From contig DIWN01000047.1 of NCBI GenBank assembly GCA_002423495.1, positions 7,568 to 38,749 of the forward strand: a stretch of 31,182 nt of DNA, read 5' to 3'. Source of the DNA: Anaerolineaceae bacterium UBA6105 (lineage in GTDB: Bacteria > Chloroflexota > Anaerolineae > Anaerolineales > Anaerolineaceae). The notes beneath the pieces are model-generated. The model saw only the letters and a program-made list of their open reading frames with translations. It was not told the DNA's origin and did no database searches. The first letter of the stretch is position 1. Each line of letters begins with the position of its first letter. This document shows, piece by piece, positions 8,751 to 16,944 of this stretch. A program made the translations under genes and the position numbers.

Positions 8751-9503
8751 TTAAGGCTTTGCGCTAAAAAAGTCAGCTACTTTGCGATACACGATTTCCC
8801 GCTCCACATCCAGCGTGATGACGTGTCCGCTTTTTTCGAGCCAGAGCGTTTCGAGGCGCGGCGCGCGCAGTTGAGCTGAAAGCAAGTCCAGCGCATTCGG
8901 TTCAATCACCTTATCACCGTGCGACTGGATTAGCAGAACAGGTACATTGATTTTCGATAGCCCATCCTGCATCAATTGCGCCAGTTCCGCCGCTTCGGCG
9001 ATGGCGTGTGGCACATAATAAGCATAGGATGTTTCAGCACGATTGCCCACAGCAGCCGGCTTTTTAAATTTTGGGACGAATAGACCGAGCGGGCGCATGA
9101 AGCGGACGCGCCAGTCGCGAGTCAGCCCGTATGGAGTAGACAACGCCGCCACACCATGGACCTCATAGCGGCTGGCCGCAGTCAGCGTTAGGACTCCGCC
9201 CATGGAGAGTCCCGCGACATATATCTGATCGCACATTCCTTGTAGAAGGTTGATACCATCTTCGACGGCGGTCAGCCAGTCGCGCCAGGTGGAGCGGCGC
9301 AAATCGTCGACTTGTGTACCATGCCCGGGCAGACGGATGCCCAGCGTGGTAAAGCCTTGCGTTTCGTTCAAATATTTGCCAAGTCCGCGCATGGCGGCGG
9401 GAGAGCCGGTAAAGCCGTGAATCAGTAAAACACCGTTGCGTTTGAAAGCGCCGGGAAACAGAAACGGCTCTGCGCCTGGCATGGTAAGAGACTTTTTGTC
9501 CAT
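8751..9503 (-). CDS. Alpha/beta-hydrolase, monoglyceride lipase/carboxylesterase-like (paralogue)
   Basis: A 250-residue serine hydrolase. The ATG at 9503 is chosen over 9509 because AAAGGA is properly spaced only for the former. HGFTGS near residue 29 is the oxyanion region, GLSMGG puts the nucleophile at S100, and QSHGDKVI plus GHVITLD supply the acid and histidine. It resembles Est30/monoacylglycerol-lipase enzymes and is a paralogue of the hydrolase at 2318-3112. Having two copies in one locus suggests two related ester bonds or substrates, or a locus built by duplication. Presumed cytosolic. Confidence 0.85.
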   Translation of the reverse strand: MDKKSLTMPGAEPFLFPGAFKRNGVLLIHGFTGSPAAMRGLGKYLNETQGFTTLGIRLPGHGTQVDDLRRSTWRDWLTAVEDGINLLQGMCDQIYVAGLSMGGVLTLTAASRYEVHGVAALSTPYGLTRDWRVRFMRPLGLFVPKFKKPAAVGNRAETSYAYYVPHAIAEAAELAQLMQDGLSKINVPVLLIQSHGDKVIEPNALDLLSAQLRAPRLETLWLEKSGHVITLDVEREIVYRKVADFFSAKP

Positions 9504-9520
9504 AAGCATCCTTTCTTCGA

Positions 9521-10588
9521 TTACGTTTTCAGGGGTTTAAAACCGCGTCCCAGCACTTCCTGGGCCGGCATCACAATGACAAAAGCGCCGGGATCCTGCG
9601 CCTGCACCAGAACCTTGAGATGAGCGGTCTCGGTTACGGTCAAGGCAACCAGAAGCACTTCGCGTTCAGTATTGGAGTACATCCCTTGCCCATGCAGGGA
9701 GGTAGCCCCGCGCCGCATTTCCTTGATAATCTGGTCGGAGACTTCGCACGGCTTGGTGGTGATAATCATTGCCAGCAATTGCTGCCGTCTGCGCCGCGGC
9801 GAGCTTGTCTCGGTTTTTTTAGGATGATGATCATGCTTATCGTGGACTTCCATACTGCCCCACAGTCCGCGGAAGACCGGCATCCCTTGGAATTTCGGAA
9901 GCACTTCGCCGCTGGCTTGCGTCAGCCCGGCAGTGAGAATGGCCATTAAAATTAATAGACCGTTGAAGACCAACCCCAGCGCAATCATGACCTCGCCGGA
10001 GATACTGCCTATTGCCGCACGGCTGACAAAATCCATCCAGGTGAGGGCTGGCGTGGGATGCAGGTAGGTTTTGAATGCCCAAGCTGCGTCCAGCACCATG
10101 AATATCCAGAAATAATTGCGGCGGAAACGGCGTCCAAACGCCTCCCACAGGCTGATCGGAAATTCCGGTGTGAGCAGCGATTCCGCCAGATTTTCCGCCC
10201 AGTCGGCGTGAGGGGTAAAAGGAGGCACGAGCATGGCGGCAAAGAAATCCGTCTCTATCAGGCGGGTGCGGAGACTCCAAAGTTCATAATATCGATAACG
10301 GCGAGCTTCGATCCAAAGGAAGATCAGCACTAGCAGGCTGTTTAGGATGATCACGCCATAATGATTTTGAGGCGAAGACAAGGAAAACGAGATAGCCGCG
10401 CTGGAGGTAATCACCGCCCAATTTGTGGTGTTATCCAACCTCATGCGCCAGGTATTGGAGCGCTGGATTTCAGCGCGGTAAAAATGCACCATGGCAGTGG
10501 TGAACTCAGAAGGTCTTAAGTGATAACCCCGATACGACCATACAGGCTCATTCGCTTCCTTACCGGTATTTTGGGTTTGGTCCGTCAT
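9521..10588 (-). CDS. DUF2270 membrane protein fused to a DUF2179-like C-terminal domain
   Basis: A 355-residue protein. Residues about 15-245 match the DUF2270 family: a conserved N-terminal stretch (SEFTTAMVHFYRAEIQRSNTWRMRLD shortened here as SEFTTAMVHFYRAE... ), paired hydrophobic segments at about 56-70 and 77-94, and further ones near 165-185 and 205-235. A charged linker (HDKHDHHPKK, then RRRR at 265-268) leads to about 90 residues resembling the DUF2179 domain found at the C-terminus of YitT-family proteins (GATSLHGQGMYSNTEREVLL, then DPGAFVIVMPAQEVLGRGF). Function of both domains is unknown to me. The gene sits 7 nt after the ABC permease gene, so it is probably in the same transcript, perhaps as an accessory membrane sensor; that is inference. 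Confidence 0.75.
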   Translation of the reverse strand: MTDQTQNTGKEANEPVWSYRGYHLRPSEFTTAMVHFYRAEIQRSNTWRMRLDNTTNWAVITSSAAISFSLSSPQNHYGVIILNSLLVLIFLWIEARRYRYYELWSLRTRLIETDFFAAMLVPPFTPHADWAENLAESLLTPEFPISLWEAFGRRFRRNYFWIFMVLDAAWAFKTYLHPTPALTWMDFVSRAAIGSISGEVMIALGLVFNGLLILMAILTAGLTQASGEVLPKFQGMPVFRGLWGSMEVHDKHDHHPKKTETSSPRRRRQQLLAMIITTKPCEVSDQIIKEMRRGATSLHGQGMYSNTEREVLLVALTVTETAHLKVLVQAQDPGAFVIVMPAQEVLGRGFKPLKT

Positions 10589-10595
10589 TTTAACC

Positions 10596-11429
10596 CTATC
10601 CTTTCAGTGCTCCCAACGTCAATCCTTTGACGATATAGCGTTGCGCAAAGGCAACCATCAACAACGCCGGGATCATTGCAAAAAAAGCACCAGCCGCCAT
10701 TTCACCATAGCGGATGCTGTATTCTTGCACAAAACTGGAAATACCAACAGGGATTGTCATCCCGCGCGGGGTGCTGGTGAGGGAAAGAGAGAAAAGAAAA
10801 TCACGCCAAGAAAATATGAATGCTAGCGCGCCTGCGGCAGCAATACCTGGCTGAATCATCGGCAGCAAGACCTGAGTGAAGGCATGGAACCTGCTGGCTC
10901 CATCCACCATGGCGGCTTCTTCAAGTTCTTTCGGGATTTCGGCAAAGAAATCCAACAGAATCCAGGTTGTAGTGGGCAGGTTTAGGATGATATGCCCCAT
11001 AATCACTGCCAGAACAGTGTCATAAATGTTCAGCGAGCGTGCAATCAGATAAAACGGTCCTAAGAAAGTGACTGGCGGAAGCATATGGATGAAAAGGATG
11101 ATCCCGAGCAACAGACCACTCCATAACTTGTGCCAGCGAAAGCGGCTCAGGCTATAGGCAGCCAGACTGGAAATTGTCAACACCACCACCATCGTTCCCG
11201 CCGCGACAACCAGACTATTAAATGTCAGCCGTAAGAAATTACTCTGGCTTGGATCCAGCAACCGTTGATAGTTGACCAGAGTTGGAGTGAACGCCAGATT
11301 ACCCGATATAATATCTCGGAAATATTTCAACGAAGTGCCAAAAGTAAAGAAAATTGGAATCAGCGTGAAGAGAACCACGAGCATCAGAAAAACGTGACGG
11401 AAGAAGGGTTCGAAGAATTTATTTTTCAT
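10596..11429 (-). CDS. Sugar ABC transporter permease, MalG-type (CUT1)
   Basis: Inner-membrane subunit of a carbohydrate importer, about six transmembrane segments over 277 residues. The EAA loop that contacts the ATPase is seen as LEEAAMVDGASRFHAFTQVLLP. The ATG at 11429 is preferred over 11450 because AGAGGAG lies 7 nt upstream of it, whereas the longer form has no Shine-Dalgarno and overlaps the previous gene. It follows the MalF-type permease and binding-protein genes. No ATPase gene is present, so a shared MsmK-like ATPase elsewhere is presumed. Confidence 0.9.
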   Translation of the reverse strand: MKNKFFEPFFRHVFLMLVVLFTLIPIFFTFGTSLKYFRDIISGNLAFTPTLVNYQRLLDPSQSNFLRLTFNSLVVAAGTMVVVLTISSLAAYSLSRFRWHKLWSGLLLGIILFIHMLPPVTFLGPFYLIARSLNIYDTVLAVIMGHIILNLPTTTWILLDFFAEIPKELEEAAMVDGASRFHAFTQVLLPMIQPGIAAAGALAFIFSWRDFLFSLSLTSTPRGMTIPVGISSFVQEYSIRYGEMAAGAFFAMIPALLMVAFAQRYIVKGLTLGALKG

Positions 11430-11442
11430 TGTGGGTCTCCTC

Positions 11443-12372
11443 TCAGGCATGAGCTCGTTGCCCGAGCCGACGATAAAAAATGACGAATACGGAAATAATC
11501 AGTGCCAATCCCAAAGCCAGGAAGGAAGCATATCCCAGGCGGAATTGTCCGGAAAACACTTTATAAATATACAAACTGACCACTTCGGTTGCGGTTCCCG
11601 GACCACCTCCGGTCAGCAGGAAAATTTCATCAAATACTTTGAAGGCAAATATGGTCCTTAGCATCACCGCGGTGATCAGGGTGGGGCGGAGCAAAGGCAG
11701 AGTGATAAAACGGAAGATTTGATCCTCGGAAGCTCCATCGACACGAGCGGCTTCATTGAGTTCCAGGGGCAGTGATTCAAGACCAGCGAGGATGATCAGA
11801 AACATGAAACTGGTCCAATGCCAGAGGTCTACCAGAATAATGGACGGTAGTGCCAACTTTGGATTCGCCGTCCAAGTTGGTCCGGCGATCCCTATTAGGT
11901 CCAAAACCTGGTTAATGAAGCCATAGTTATAGTCGTACATCAATCGCCACATAGTGCCAATAGCAATGGGTGGTATCAACAGGGGAATCAGCATGACCGT
12001 GCGGTACAGACCTACCAGGTGTTTGCTCCGGCTGACCAAAATTGAAATTAGTAAAGAGAGCGCCGTTTCGATGAGTACCACTGCAATGACGAAGATGAGA
12101 GTGTTCTTCAAAGCCACCGGTACAACCGGGTCCTGCAGGGCAGTCTCAAGATGCTTTAAACCAACAAATTCCCATACCGTTTTCCCCTTAACAATATCTA
12201 CTTCCGAAACGCTCATGCGTAGTAATTGAACACTGGGGTATGCCACCAGGAAGAGAAGAGTAATGATGAGTGGAGCGATCGTCCAATATTGAAAAGTGCG
12301 ATCAATAAAATTGCCAAGACGGCTGGTCAATGGTACCTGGCTTGAAGGGGAAGATGCGGAAGTTGGTTTCAT
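11443..12372 (-). CDS. Sugar ABC transporter permease, MalF-type (CUT1)
   Basis: Partner inner-membrane permease of 309 residues, with a first hydrophobic segment at about 31-52 (APLIITLLFLVAYPSVQLL) and an EAA loop LNEAARVDGASEDQIFRFITLP. The LTGGGPGTATEVVSLYIY segment is characteristic of CUT1 permeases. It lies downstream of the substrate-binding lipoprotein gene, separated from it by a hairpin at 12409-12441, and just before the MalG-type permease. The substrate is unknown but likely a sugar or glycoside connected with the sulfatases. Confidence 0.9.
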   Translation of the reverse strand: MKPTSASSPSSQVPLTSRLGNFIDRTFQYWTIAPLIITLLFLVAYPSVQLLRMSVSEVDIVKGKTVWEFVGLKHLETALQDPVVPVALKNTLIFVIAVVLIETALSLLISILVSRSKHLVGLYRTVMLIPLLIPPIAIGTMWRLMYDYNYGFINQVLDLIGIAGPTWTANPKLALPSIILVDLWHWTSFMFLIILAGLESLPLELNEAARVDGASEDQIFRFITLPLLRPTLITAVMLRTIFAFKVFDEIFLLTGGGPGTATEVVSLYIYKVFSGQFRLGYASFLALGLALIISVFVIFYRRLGQRAHA

Positions 12373-12408
12373 GACCTCTCACACAAATGACAGAAAGTGG
12401 ATAAGGAT

Positions 12409-12441
12409 GGGGGAGGCAGTAAAGGAGCCTCTACCTCCCCC
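12409..12441 (-). other. Intercistronic hairpin between binding protein and permease genes
   Basis: GGGGGAGG (12409-12416) and CCTCCCCC (12434-12441) are perfect reverse complements, 11 bp after the binding-protein stop on the minus strand. There is no U run, so it is more likely to stabilise the upstream mRNA or partially attenuate the permeases, giving an excess of binding protein, than to be a full terminator. Confidence 0.5.
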
Positions 12442-12451
12442 CTGGTGAGGA

Positions 12452-13888
12452 TTACTCAGACAATGGTTTTACTTTGTAGCCGGCGTCTGAAAGGATTTTG
12501 AAGATTTCCTTTGCTCCCTCAGAAAGAGCTTCTTCCGGCGTGATCTCATTAATCAATGCCTGTTTCAACCGGCGATCAAGAACCTCAATGATTTGCGGGG
12601 TTTCAGTCAGGCGCGGTTGGGCATGAATGTAGGAGGTGCTATCTGCCATTGCCTTCATCCACCAACCCAACTTGGGGTCATTTGCCATTTCTTCATATAC
12701 ATCCTGGCGGACAGGAATGGCACCAGATTGAGCGTAGAACATTTGGGCATCCTTGGTTAATGACCATTTCAAGAAGGCAAGCGCGGCTTCTTTACGCTCA
12801 GCCGGCAGATTATGAGGAACTCCCATCACCCAGATTCCGGACATGGTTGCATTCTTGCCAACCTCTGATCCAGGAACGGGTACCGCAGCCACATTGCCGA
12901 TGACGATTGATTTTTCGGGATTATCAAAGTCAGGTGCTGAGGCGCCTACCAGAACCATCTGGGGAACTTTTCCACTCGCCATCAAAGCGATCATTTCCGC
13001 CTGACCGTTATCAGCGTAGTTGGCTGGACCATAATCACGCCCCAGCTTAAGCCAGGTGGTTAAGGCTTGCAATGCTTCGGGGCTGTTGAGCGTAACTTCC
13101 CACTCGCCAGTCTGCTCTTCCAGTTTGATCACATTGCCACCATAACTAGCCAGGAAAGCCTGGAATTCCCAGTTTGGTGGGTTTGCGCGCACGACATAAC
13201 CAGCCATTTCATCGGTTTTCAATGCCTGCGCAGCAGCTTCCACATCTGCCCATGTTTGCGGAGCGGCAAGCCCTTTCTCCTCGAAGAGATCTTTTCGATA
13301 GAAAAAGAGCATGATGTTGCCATTGATGGGCAGACCATAGAGTTCGCCATTCTGCGAGGAATAACCAAGTTCAGCATCCCAGCGGGTAGCCCATTCATAC
13401 TCGATGACCTGAGGATCAAGCTCAAATGTCGGATCAATTTCCTTGATCGGAGTAACGAGACCATCCCCGTAGAACTGCATGTACCATTGCTCGTTCAGGG
13501 TGAGAATATCGAATTCGCTCTCAGAAGCCTGTACCGCGTTGCGCGATTTTTCGAGCATGCCATTGAAGGGAGTCCGGTTTAGATTGACCTGGTTCCCGGT
13601 CTCCGCCACATACTTGTTCACCAGCGCCTCAAAACCGGGCAGCCATGGCGATTCGTTAATAAGAATAGTGATCGGAGGCAGCGGTTTTGCTTCCTCTGTA
13701 GCTACAGGAGCTTCAGTTACAACGGGAGCCTGTGTGGCAGGGGGTTCTTCAGTGACCACCTGGGTTGGCGCAGGAGGTTCCGTGGTCGCAGCAGGACCAC
13801 AGGCGGTGAGAAGGAAAGTAAGGACAACGATCAAGCTAAGGGGGAGCAGAAAACCGTGTTTTACCTTTTGTATCGGATGCAGGTTCAT
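12452..13888 (-). CDS. Extracellular sugar-binding lipoprotein of ABC transporter (CUT1)
   Basis: A 478-residue solute-binding protein. The signal peptide ends in the lipobox LLTAC with lipidated C30, followed by a Pro/Thr/Glu/Ala-rich linker to about residue 70 and a UgpB/MalE-like binding domain (INESPWLPGFEALVNKYVAETG near its start, then IVIGNVAAVPVPGS and WVMGVPHNLPAERKEAALAFLKWS). A very good Shine-Dalgarno (AAGGAG, 7 nt) precedes the ATG. It is the first transporter gene downstream of the LacI gene. It would capture a sugar-like compound at the cell surface; the ligand is not predictable, but the setting suggests a sulfated or acylated saccharide. Confidence 0.9.
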   Translation of the reverse strand: MNLHPIQKVKHGFLLPLSLIVVLTFLLTACGPAATTEPPAPTQVVTEEPPATQAPVVTEAPVATEEAKPLPPITILINESPWLPGFEALVNKYVAETGNQVNLNRTPFNGMLEKSRNAVQASESEFDILTLNEQWYMQFYGDGLVTPIKEIDPTFELDPQVIEYEWATRWDAELGYSSQNGELYGLPINGNIMLFFYRKDLFEEKGLAAPQTWADVEAAAQALKTDEMAGYVVRANPPNWEFQAFLASYGGNVIKLEEQTGEWEVTLNSPEALQALTTWLKLGRDYGPANYADNGQAEMIALMASGKVPQMVLVGASAPDFDNPEKSIVIGNVAAVPVPGSEVGKNATMSGIWVMGVPHNLPAERKEAALAFLKWSLTKDAQMFYAQSGAIPVRQDVYEEMANDPKLGWWMKAMADSTSYIHAQPRLTETPQIIEVLDRRLKQALINEITPEEALSEGAKEIFKILSDAGYKVKPLSE

Positions 13889-13978
13889 TTGTTATCTCCT
13901 TAGTGGGTATGATTCTTGTCAGATCTGCAATTTGAATGTGTTCTCTGATTCAGTCTGGTGAGCCTCCTTTCATATTGC

Positions 13979-15001
13979 TTACAGGTTTTGCGCGGGTGCC
14001 GTAGAATTTCGAATCACCAGCGATGTATCCAGGAGAATCTGCCTTGGAGAGGAGGGGCATTTTCCGCGCATCAAGGTCAAAAGAGTCTCAGCAGCAATAC
14101 GCCCTTTCAGATAAGTGTCCTGACGGACAGTGGTGAGCGGCGGACTGGAAAAACGCGCCAGGTTGATATCATCGAATCCAATAATGGAGATGTCTTCGGG
14201 AACTCGATACCCCATCTCCTTGAGTGCCTGGATGGCTCCAAATGCGATCAAGTCGTCTCCGCAGATGAGGGCTGTAGGTGGGTTGGGAAGGCTCATGGCT
14301 TTTACTGCCAGCGCGTGACCGGATTCAGAAGAGAATTCACCTTCAAGAACATAGTCCTCCGGCTCAGCAAGGCGATGCTTACGCCAGGCATTTTGGTAAC
14401 CGCGCAGCCGCAGGCGCACAGAAACCAGACTCATCGGACCTGGCAAAATGGCAATGCGCCGGTGACCAAGGGAAAGGAGATACTCCATGCCCTGTTCAAC
14501 GCCACCGGTGAAATCCGCGTCCACATAATTGGTAATCTGGTCATCTTCGGTGATGCGGCAGGTGCAAACAAATGGAACTCCGCTTTCATGGATACCGTGT
14601 AAATTGGGGTCTCCAATGGGAATACTCATCAATATTAAGCCGTCCACCTGCCGTTGAATAAACACTCTTGAGTAAGGTACTTTTTCATAAGCAAGATAGA
14701 GAAGCAGGTTATGATTGTTGGCGCTAAGTACTTCAGCGATGCCGCGTAAAACTTCAGTGAAGAAGGGGTGGGCAAAGATATATTCAGCAGAATGAGGGAT
14801 GATGACCCCTACCGTATTGGTGCGACCAATTACGAGGCTGCGCGCCATCGTGTTGGGTTGATACCCCAGTTCGGAGATGGCATGTTGAACTTTCTGCCGT
14901 GTCTCGGGAGAAACTTCCGACAGATTATTGACCACTCTGGAAACGGTCTTAATCGAAAAACCCGATAATTTGGCGACGTCTTTAATGGTAACCATTGGCA
15001 T
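13979..15001 (-). CDS. LacI-family transcriptional regulator of the sulfatase locus
   Basis: A 340-residue repressor. Residues 3-50 hold the LacI helix-turn-helix and hinge (VTIKDVAKLSGFSIKTVSRV, then NNLSEVSPETRQKV and YQPNTMARSL). The rest is a periplasmic-binding-protein-like effector domain (GVIIPHSAEYIF, then ISIIGFDDINLARFSSPPLTTVRQ). It is encoded at the head of the minus-strand locus. Start: ATG at 15001 or the in-frame ATG at 14995; neither has a strong Shine-Dalgarno. A perfect palindrome just downstream of its -10 box indicates autorepression. The inducer is unknown and is presumably the imported saccharide. Confidence 0.9.
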   Translation of the reverse strand: MPMVTIKDVAKLSGFSIKTVSRVVNNLSEVSPETRQKVQHAISELGYQPNTMARSLVIGRTNTVGVIIPHSAEYIFAHPFFTEVLRGIAEVLSANNHNLLLYLAYEKVPYSRVFIQRQVDGLILMSIPIGDPNLHGIHESGVPFVCTCRITEDDQITNYVDADFTGGVEQGMEYLLSLGHRRIAILPGPMSLVSVRLRLRGYQNAWRKHRLAEPEDYVLEGEFSSESGHALAVKAMSLPNPPTALICGDDLIAFGAIQALKEMGYRVPEDISIIGFDDINLARFSSPPLTTVRQDTYLKGRIAAETLLTLMRGKCPSSPRQILLDTSLVIRNSTAPAQNL

Positions 15002-15026
15002 TTTGATTAAAATTTGATAAAATAAC

Positions 15027-15040
15027 TGACAACGTTGTCA
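15027..15040. promoter_or_regulatory. LacI-type operator TGACAACGTTGTCA
   Basis: A perfect 14-bp palindrome with a central CG, the hallmark of LacI-family operators, lies between the LacI gene and the divergent cupin gene, immediately downstream of the -10 box of the LacI promoter. A half-site (TGACAA on the minus strand) recurs near 13915-13920 before the binding-protein gene. Confidence 0.7.
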
Positions 15041-15042
15041 TT

Positions 15043-15071
15043 AAATTATCATTAATTGACTTCTTTGTCAA
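15043..15071 (-). promoter_or_regulatory. Promoter of the LacI gene/sulfatase locus
   Basis: On the minus strand TTGACA (15066-15071) and TAATTT (15043-15048) are separated by 17 bp. Transcription would start at or just before the 15027-15040 operator. The -35 box lies in a TTGAC-N6-GTCAA inverted repeat (15056-15071), possibly a second site. Confidence 0.55.
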
Positions 15072-15079
15072 GGATTTCT

Positions 15080-15520
15080 ATGGACCCCACTCTTATTCCT
15101 TCATACTTGCTCGAGATCCACCAATCCAACCGCCCAGGTTTTCAACCGGTTCTTGGCTTCCCTTCCTGGCGGGTTGGTTTCCTCAACTTCGCCTCTAATC
15201 TTGTTCCTGATCGGATTACGGAGCTTCAGCGGCATAATGAAAGTGATGAGCTGTTTATTCTCTTGTCCGGCAATTGCGTGCTTATTATGGGTGAGGGCGA
15301 GGAATCTGTCAGCCACCTTTTTGTTCGGAAAATGGAGCCTGACAAGATTTATGACATCAAGCGCGGTGTCTGGCATTCCCACGTGCTGAGCGAGAATGCC
15401 AAGGTGTTGATTGTGGAGAATGAAAAAACATCACCGCTCAACTCCCCGCGTATCCGTCTCACTGCCGCACAGCGGGCTGAACTCCTCCACCTCACCCGGC
15501 TTGCTCTGGGGCTTGAGTAA
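15080..15520 (+). CDS. Cupin-fold protein
   Basis: A 146-residue protein starting at the ATG at 15080 (AAGGA 5 nt upstream). A single cupin-like beta-barrel is suggested by ITELQRHNESDELFILLSGNCVLIM (given here as two parts: ITELQRHNESDE and LFILLSGNCVLIM), then DIKRGVWHSHVLSENAKVLIVEN, where a His and Glu could bind metal. It resembles small sugar-acid or ureidoglycolate-type cupins, but the exact reaction is unknown. It is divergent from the LacI gene and shares the 15001-15080 control region with its operator, so it is probably in the same regulon and may isomerise or bind a sugar from the sulfatase locus. Confidence 0.72.
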   Translation: MDPTLIPSYLLEIHQSNRPGFQPVLGFPSWRVGFLNFASNLVPDRITELQRHNESDELFILLSGNCVLIMGEGEESVSHLFVRKMEPDKIYDIKRGVWHSHVLSENAKVLIVENEKTSPLNSPRIRLTAAQRAELLHLTRLALGLE

Positions 15521-15717
15521 AATAGATCAGCCATCGAGCATCGTTGGACTGTAGCGCTACAGCGCAAGCTGGTCTGGAAGAGACTAACCTGCATGCTCCA
15601 AGAGGAAAGAATACAGCCTGCCGGCGAGGCAGCTTTCATTAGCGCCATTGGCATCAACCGCAATGGACTGGTAATTCCATTCACCGAGGGGATCAAAAAT
15701 TCAAAATATCGGAAGAC

Positions 15718-16293
15718 TTATACCTTGAGACAGCCCCGGATCCCACGGACACCATAATAAGAAGGCGCGGTATTGTGATAGACAAAGACGCGTCCGAAGC
15801 GGCGATCTGCGAAAAGAGCACCCCCCAGCTTCCGCACCTCGGCGGGTGTTTTTAGCCAGCTTGAGGTCTTGGTATCAAATTCACCCAGCTGCTGCAACTC
15901 GCGATACTGCTCCTCGGTTAATAGCTCGATGCCGATCTCAGTAGCCATATCAACGGCGGTATTTTCCGGGCGGGCTGTTTTTCTCTCCTCCCAGCCAGCA
16001 CGGTCATAACAAACGTTTCTTCTTCCGAGCGGACTTTCCGCTGCGCAATCGTAAAAAGAATACTCGCCGGTCTGCGGGTTGTAACCAACGACGTCCGGTT
16101 CACCGCCTGTTTGCTCCATCTCGTAAAGGCTTCTCATTTTTTCAGCACTTTTTTCCAGCCGGGAATGGATATCCACCCATTTCAGGTCAGGATGCCGTTG
16201 CATGTTCTTTTCAAAACGGTTTTGCAAAACCTGGATGAGGTCATCATGAGCTTCAGGTGGAATTGTTTTCTGATTCGCATTAAGATCAATCAT
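15718..16293 (-). CDS. DUF4256 family protein
   Basis: A 191-residue soluble protein matching DUF4256 over its length: an N-terminal helix pair (LIQVLQNRFEKNMQRHPDL), WVDIHSRLE, then the conserved GGEPDVVGYNPQTGEYSFYD, CAAESPLGRRNVCYDR and SWLKTPAEVRKLGGALFADR segments, and a VYHNTAPSYYGVRGIRGCLKV end. AAGGA lies 7 nt before the ATG. Function of the family is unknown. It appears monocistronic, convergent with the cupin gene. Confidence 0.85.
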   Translation of the reverse strand: MIDLNANQKTIPPEAHDDLIQVLQNRFEKNMQRHPDLKWVDIHSRLEKSAEKMRSLYEMEQTGGEPDVVGYNPQTGEYSFYDCAAESPLGRRNVCYDRAGWEERKTARPENTAVDMATEIGIELLTEEQYRELQQLGEFDTKTSSWLKTPAEVRKLGGALFADRRFGRVFVYHNTAPSYYGVRGIRGCLKV

Positions 16294-16944
16294 GGTTTTT
16301 TCCTTGTCTTGAGGATTGGATTAATTAATTTTTCTCCAACCTCACAGATCATTTTTAGACTGGTATTGTCGAATAAGTATAGCACGCCACATTCCACCAG
16401 AAATTAAATTGGTGCCAACCTACGGGGTGCCCCTCCTCCAGCTGTGAAAATCTCCAAATGAAGTTCTATATTTTTAAGCAAGGAAATATTGCCTCCAAGA
16501 GTGTTCATCATTCTGCTCATTTTTTCAAGGATGTAGAGACAATCCTGTATGAGATTTATGTAGACTGTTGTGGTTCAGTTTTTCGCCTGCGAGAACCCCC
16601 CCCTGGAAATGGGGTAAAAATAAAGGAGTGAAATTCTATGAATCCGCTGCCACCGGTTTATTGGAGACATAAAGCAACTTCAGCGCTCCTGACGGGATCA
16701 ATTCTGCTGCGCCTCAGACAGTCCACCATAGTGGCAGTTTATGCTTGCTGATCTCCTTGGCTGATATTGAATCGATCCTTTTTACTGCGCTCCATAACAG
16801 GGAAGATCTGTATAAACGATGAAATCTCAAAGGATTGTCTCCTGCCAGGCTGAAGCAGCTCATAACTGCTGGATGTCATTGATTCCGTTCCCGGTAACCT
16901 TTTGCGGCTATAACCTTCGAGGTTAAACTCATCCCTTGATTAAC
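16294..16944. other. Intergenic region without a recognisable gene
   Basis: About 650 bp with no convincing gene. A 37-codon frame from the ATG at 16638 to 16751 has a good Shine-Dalgarno (AAAGGAG) but resembles nothing I know; it may be a small protein or chance. A minus-strand open stretch around 16410-16580 (LYILEKMSRMMNTLGGN) is also unrecognised and could be gene decay. Confidence 0.5.
16911..16925. repeat. Short palindrome TAACCT-TCG-AGGTTA
   Basis: A perfect 6-bp-arm inverted repeat with a 3-nt loop lies 20 bp before the HxlR promoter. It nearly matches the inner hairpin inside the TGA-containing DsbA gene (20301-20317). It could be an operator for this cluster or coincidence. Confidence 0.35.

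Noticed and set aside
15549..15562. Palindrome CTGTAGCGCTACAG as a LacI operator
   Set aside because: It lies downstream of the cupin gene between convergent genes and is not repeated near any promoter.
15521..15745. Open frame continuing in frame after the cupin stop
   Set aside because: It begins after a normal TAA stop, has no start or ribosome site and resembles no family I recognise; readthrough is not supported.
16638..16751. 37-codon frame with a good Shine-Dalgarno
   Set aside because: Too short and without recognisable features to call a gene; noted only in the intergenic entry.
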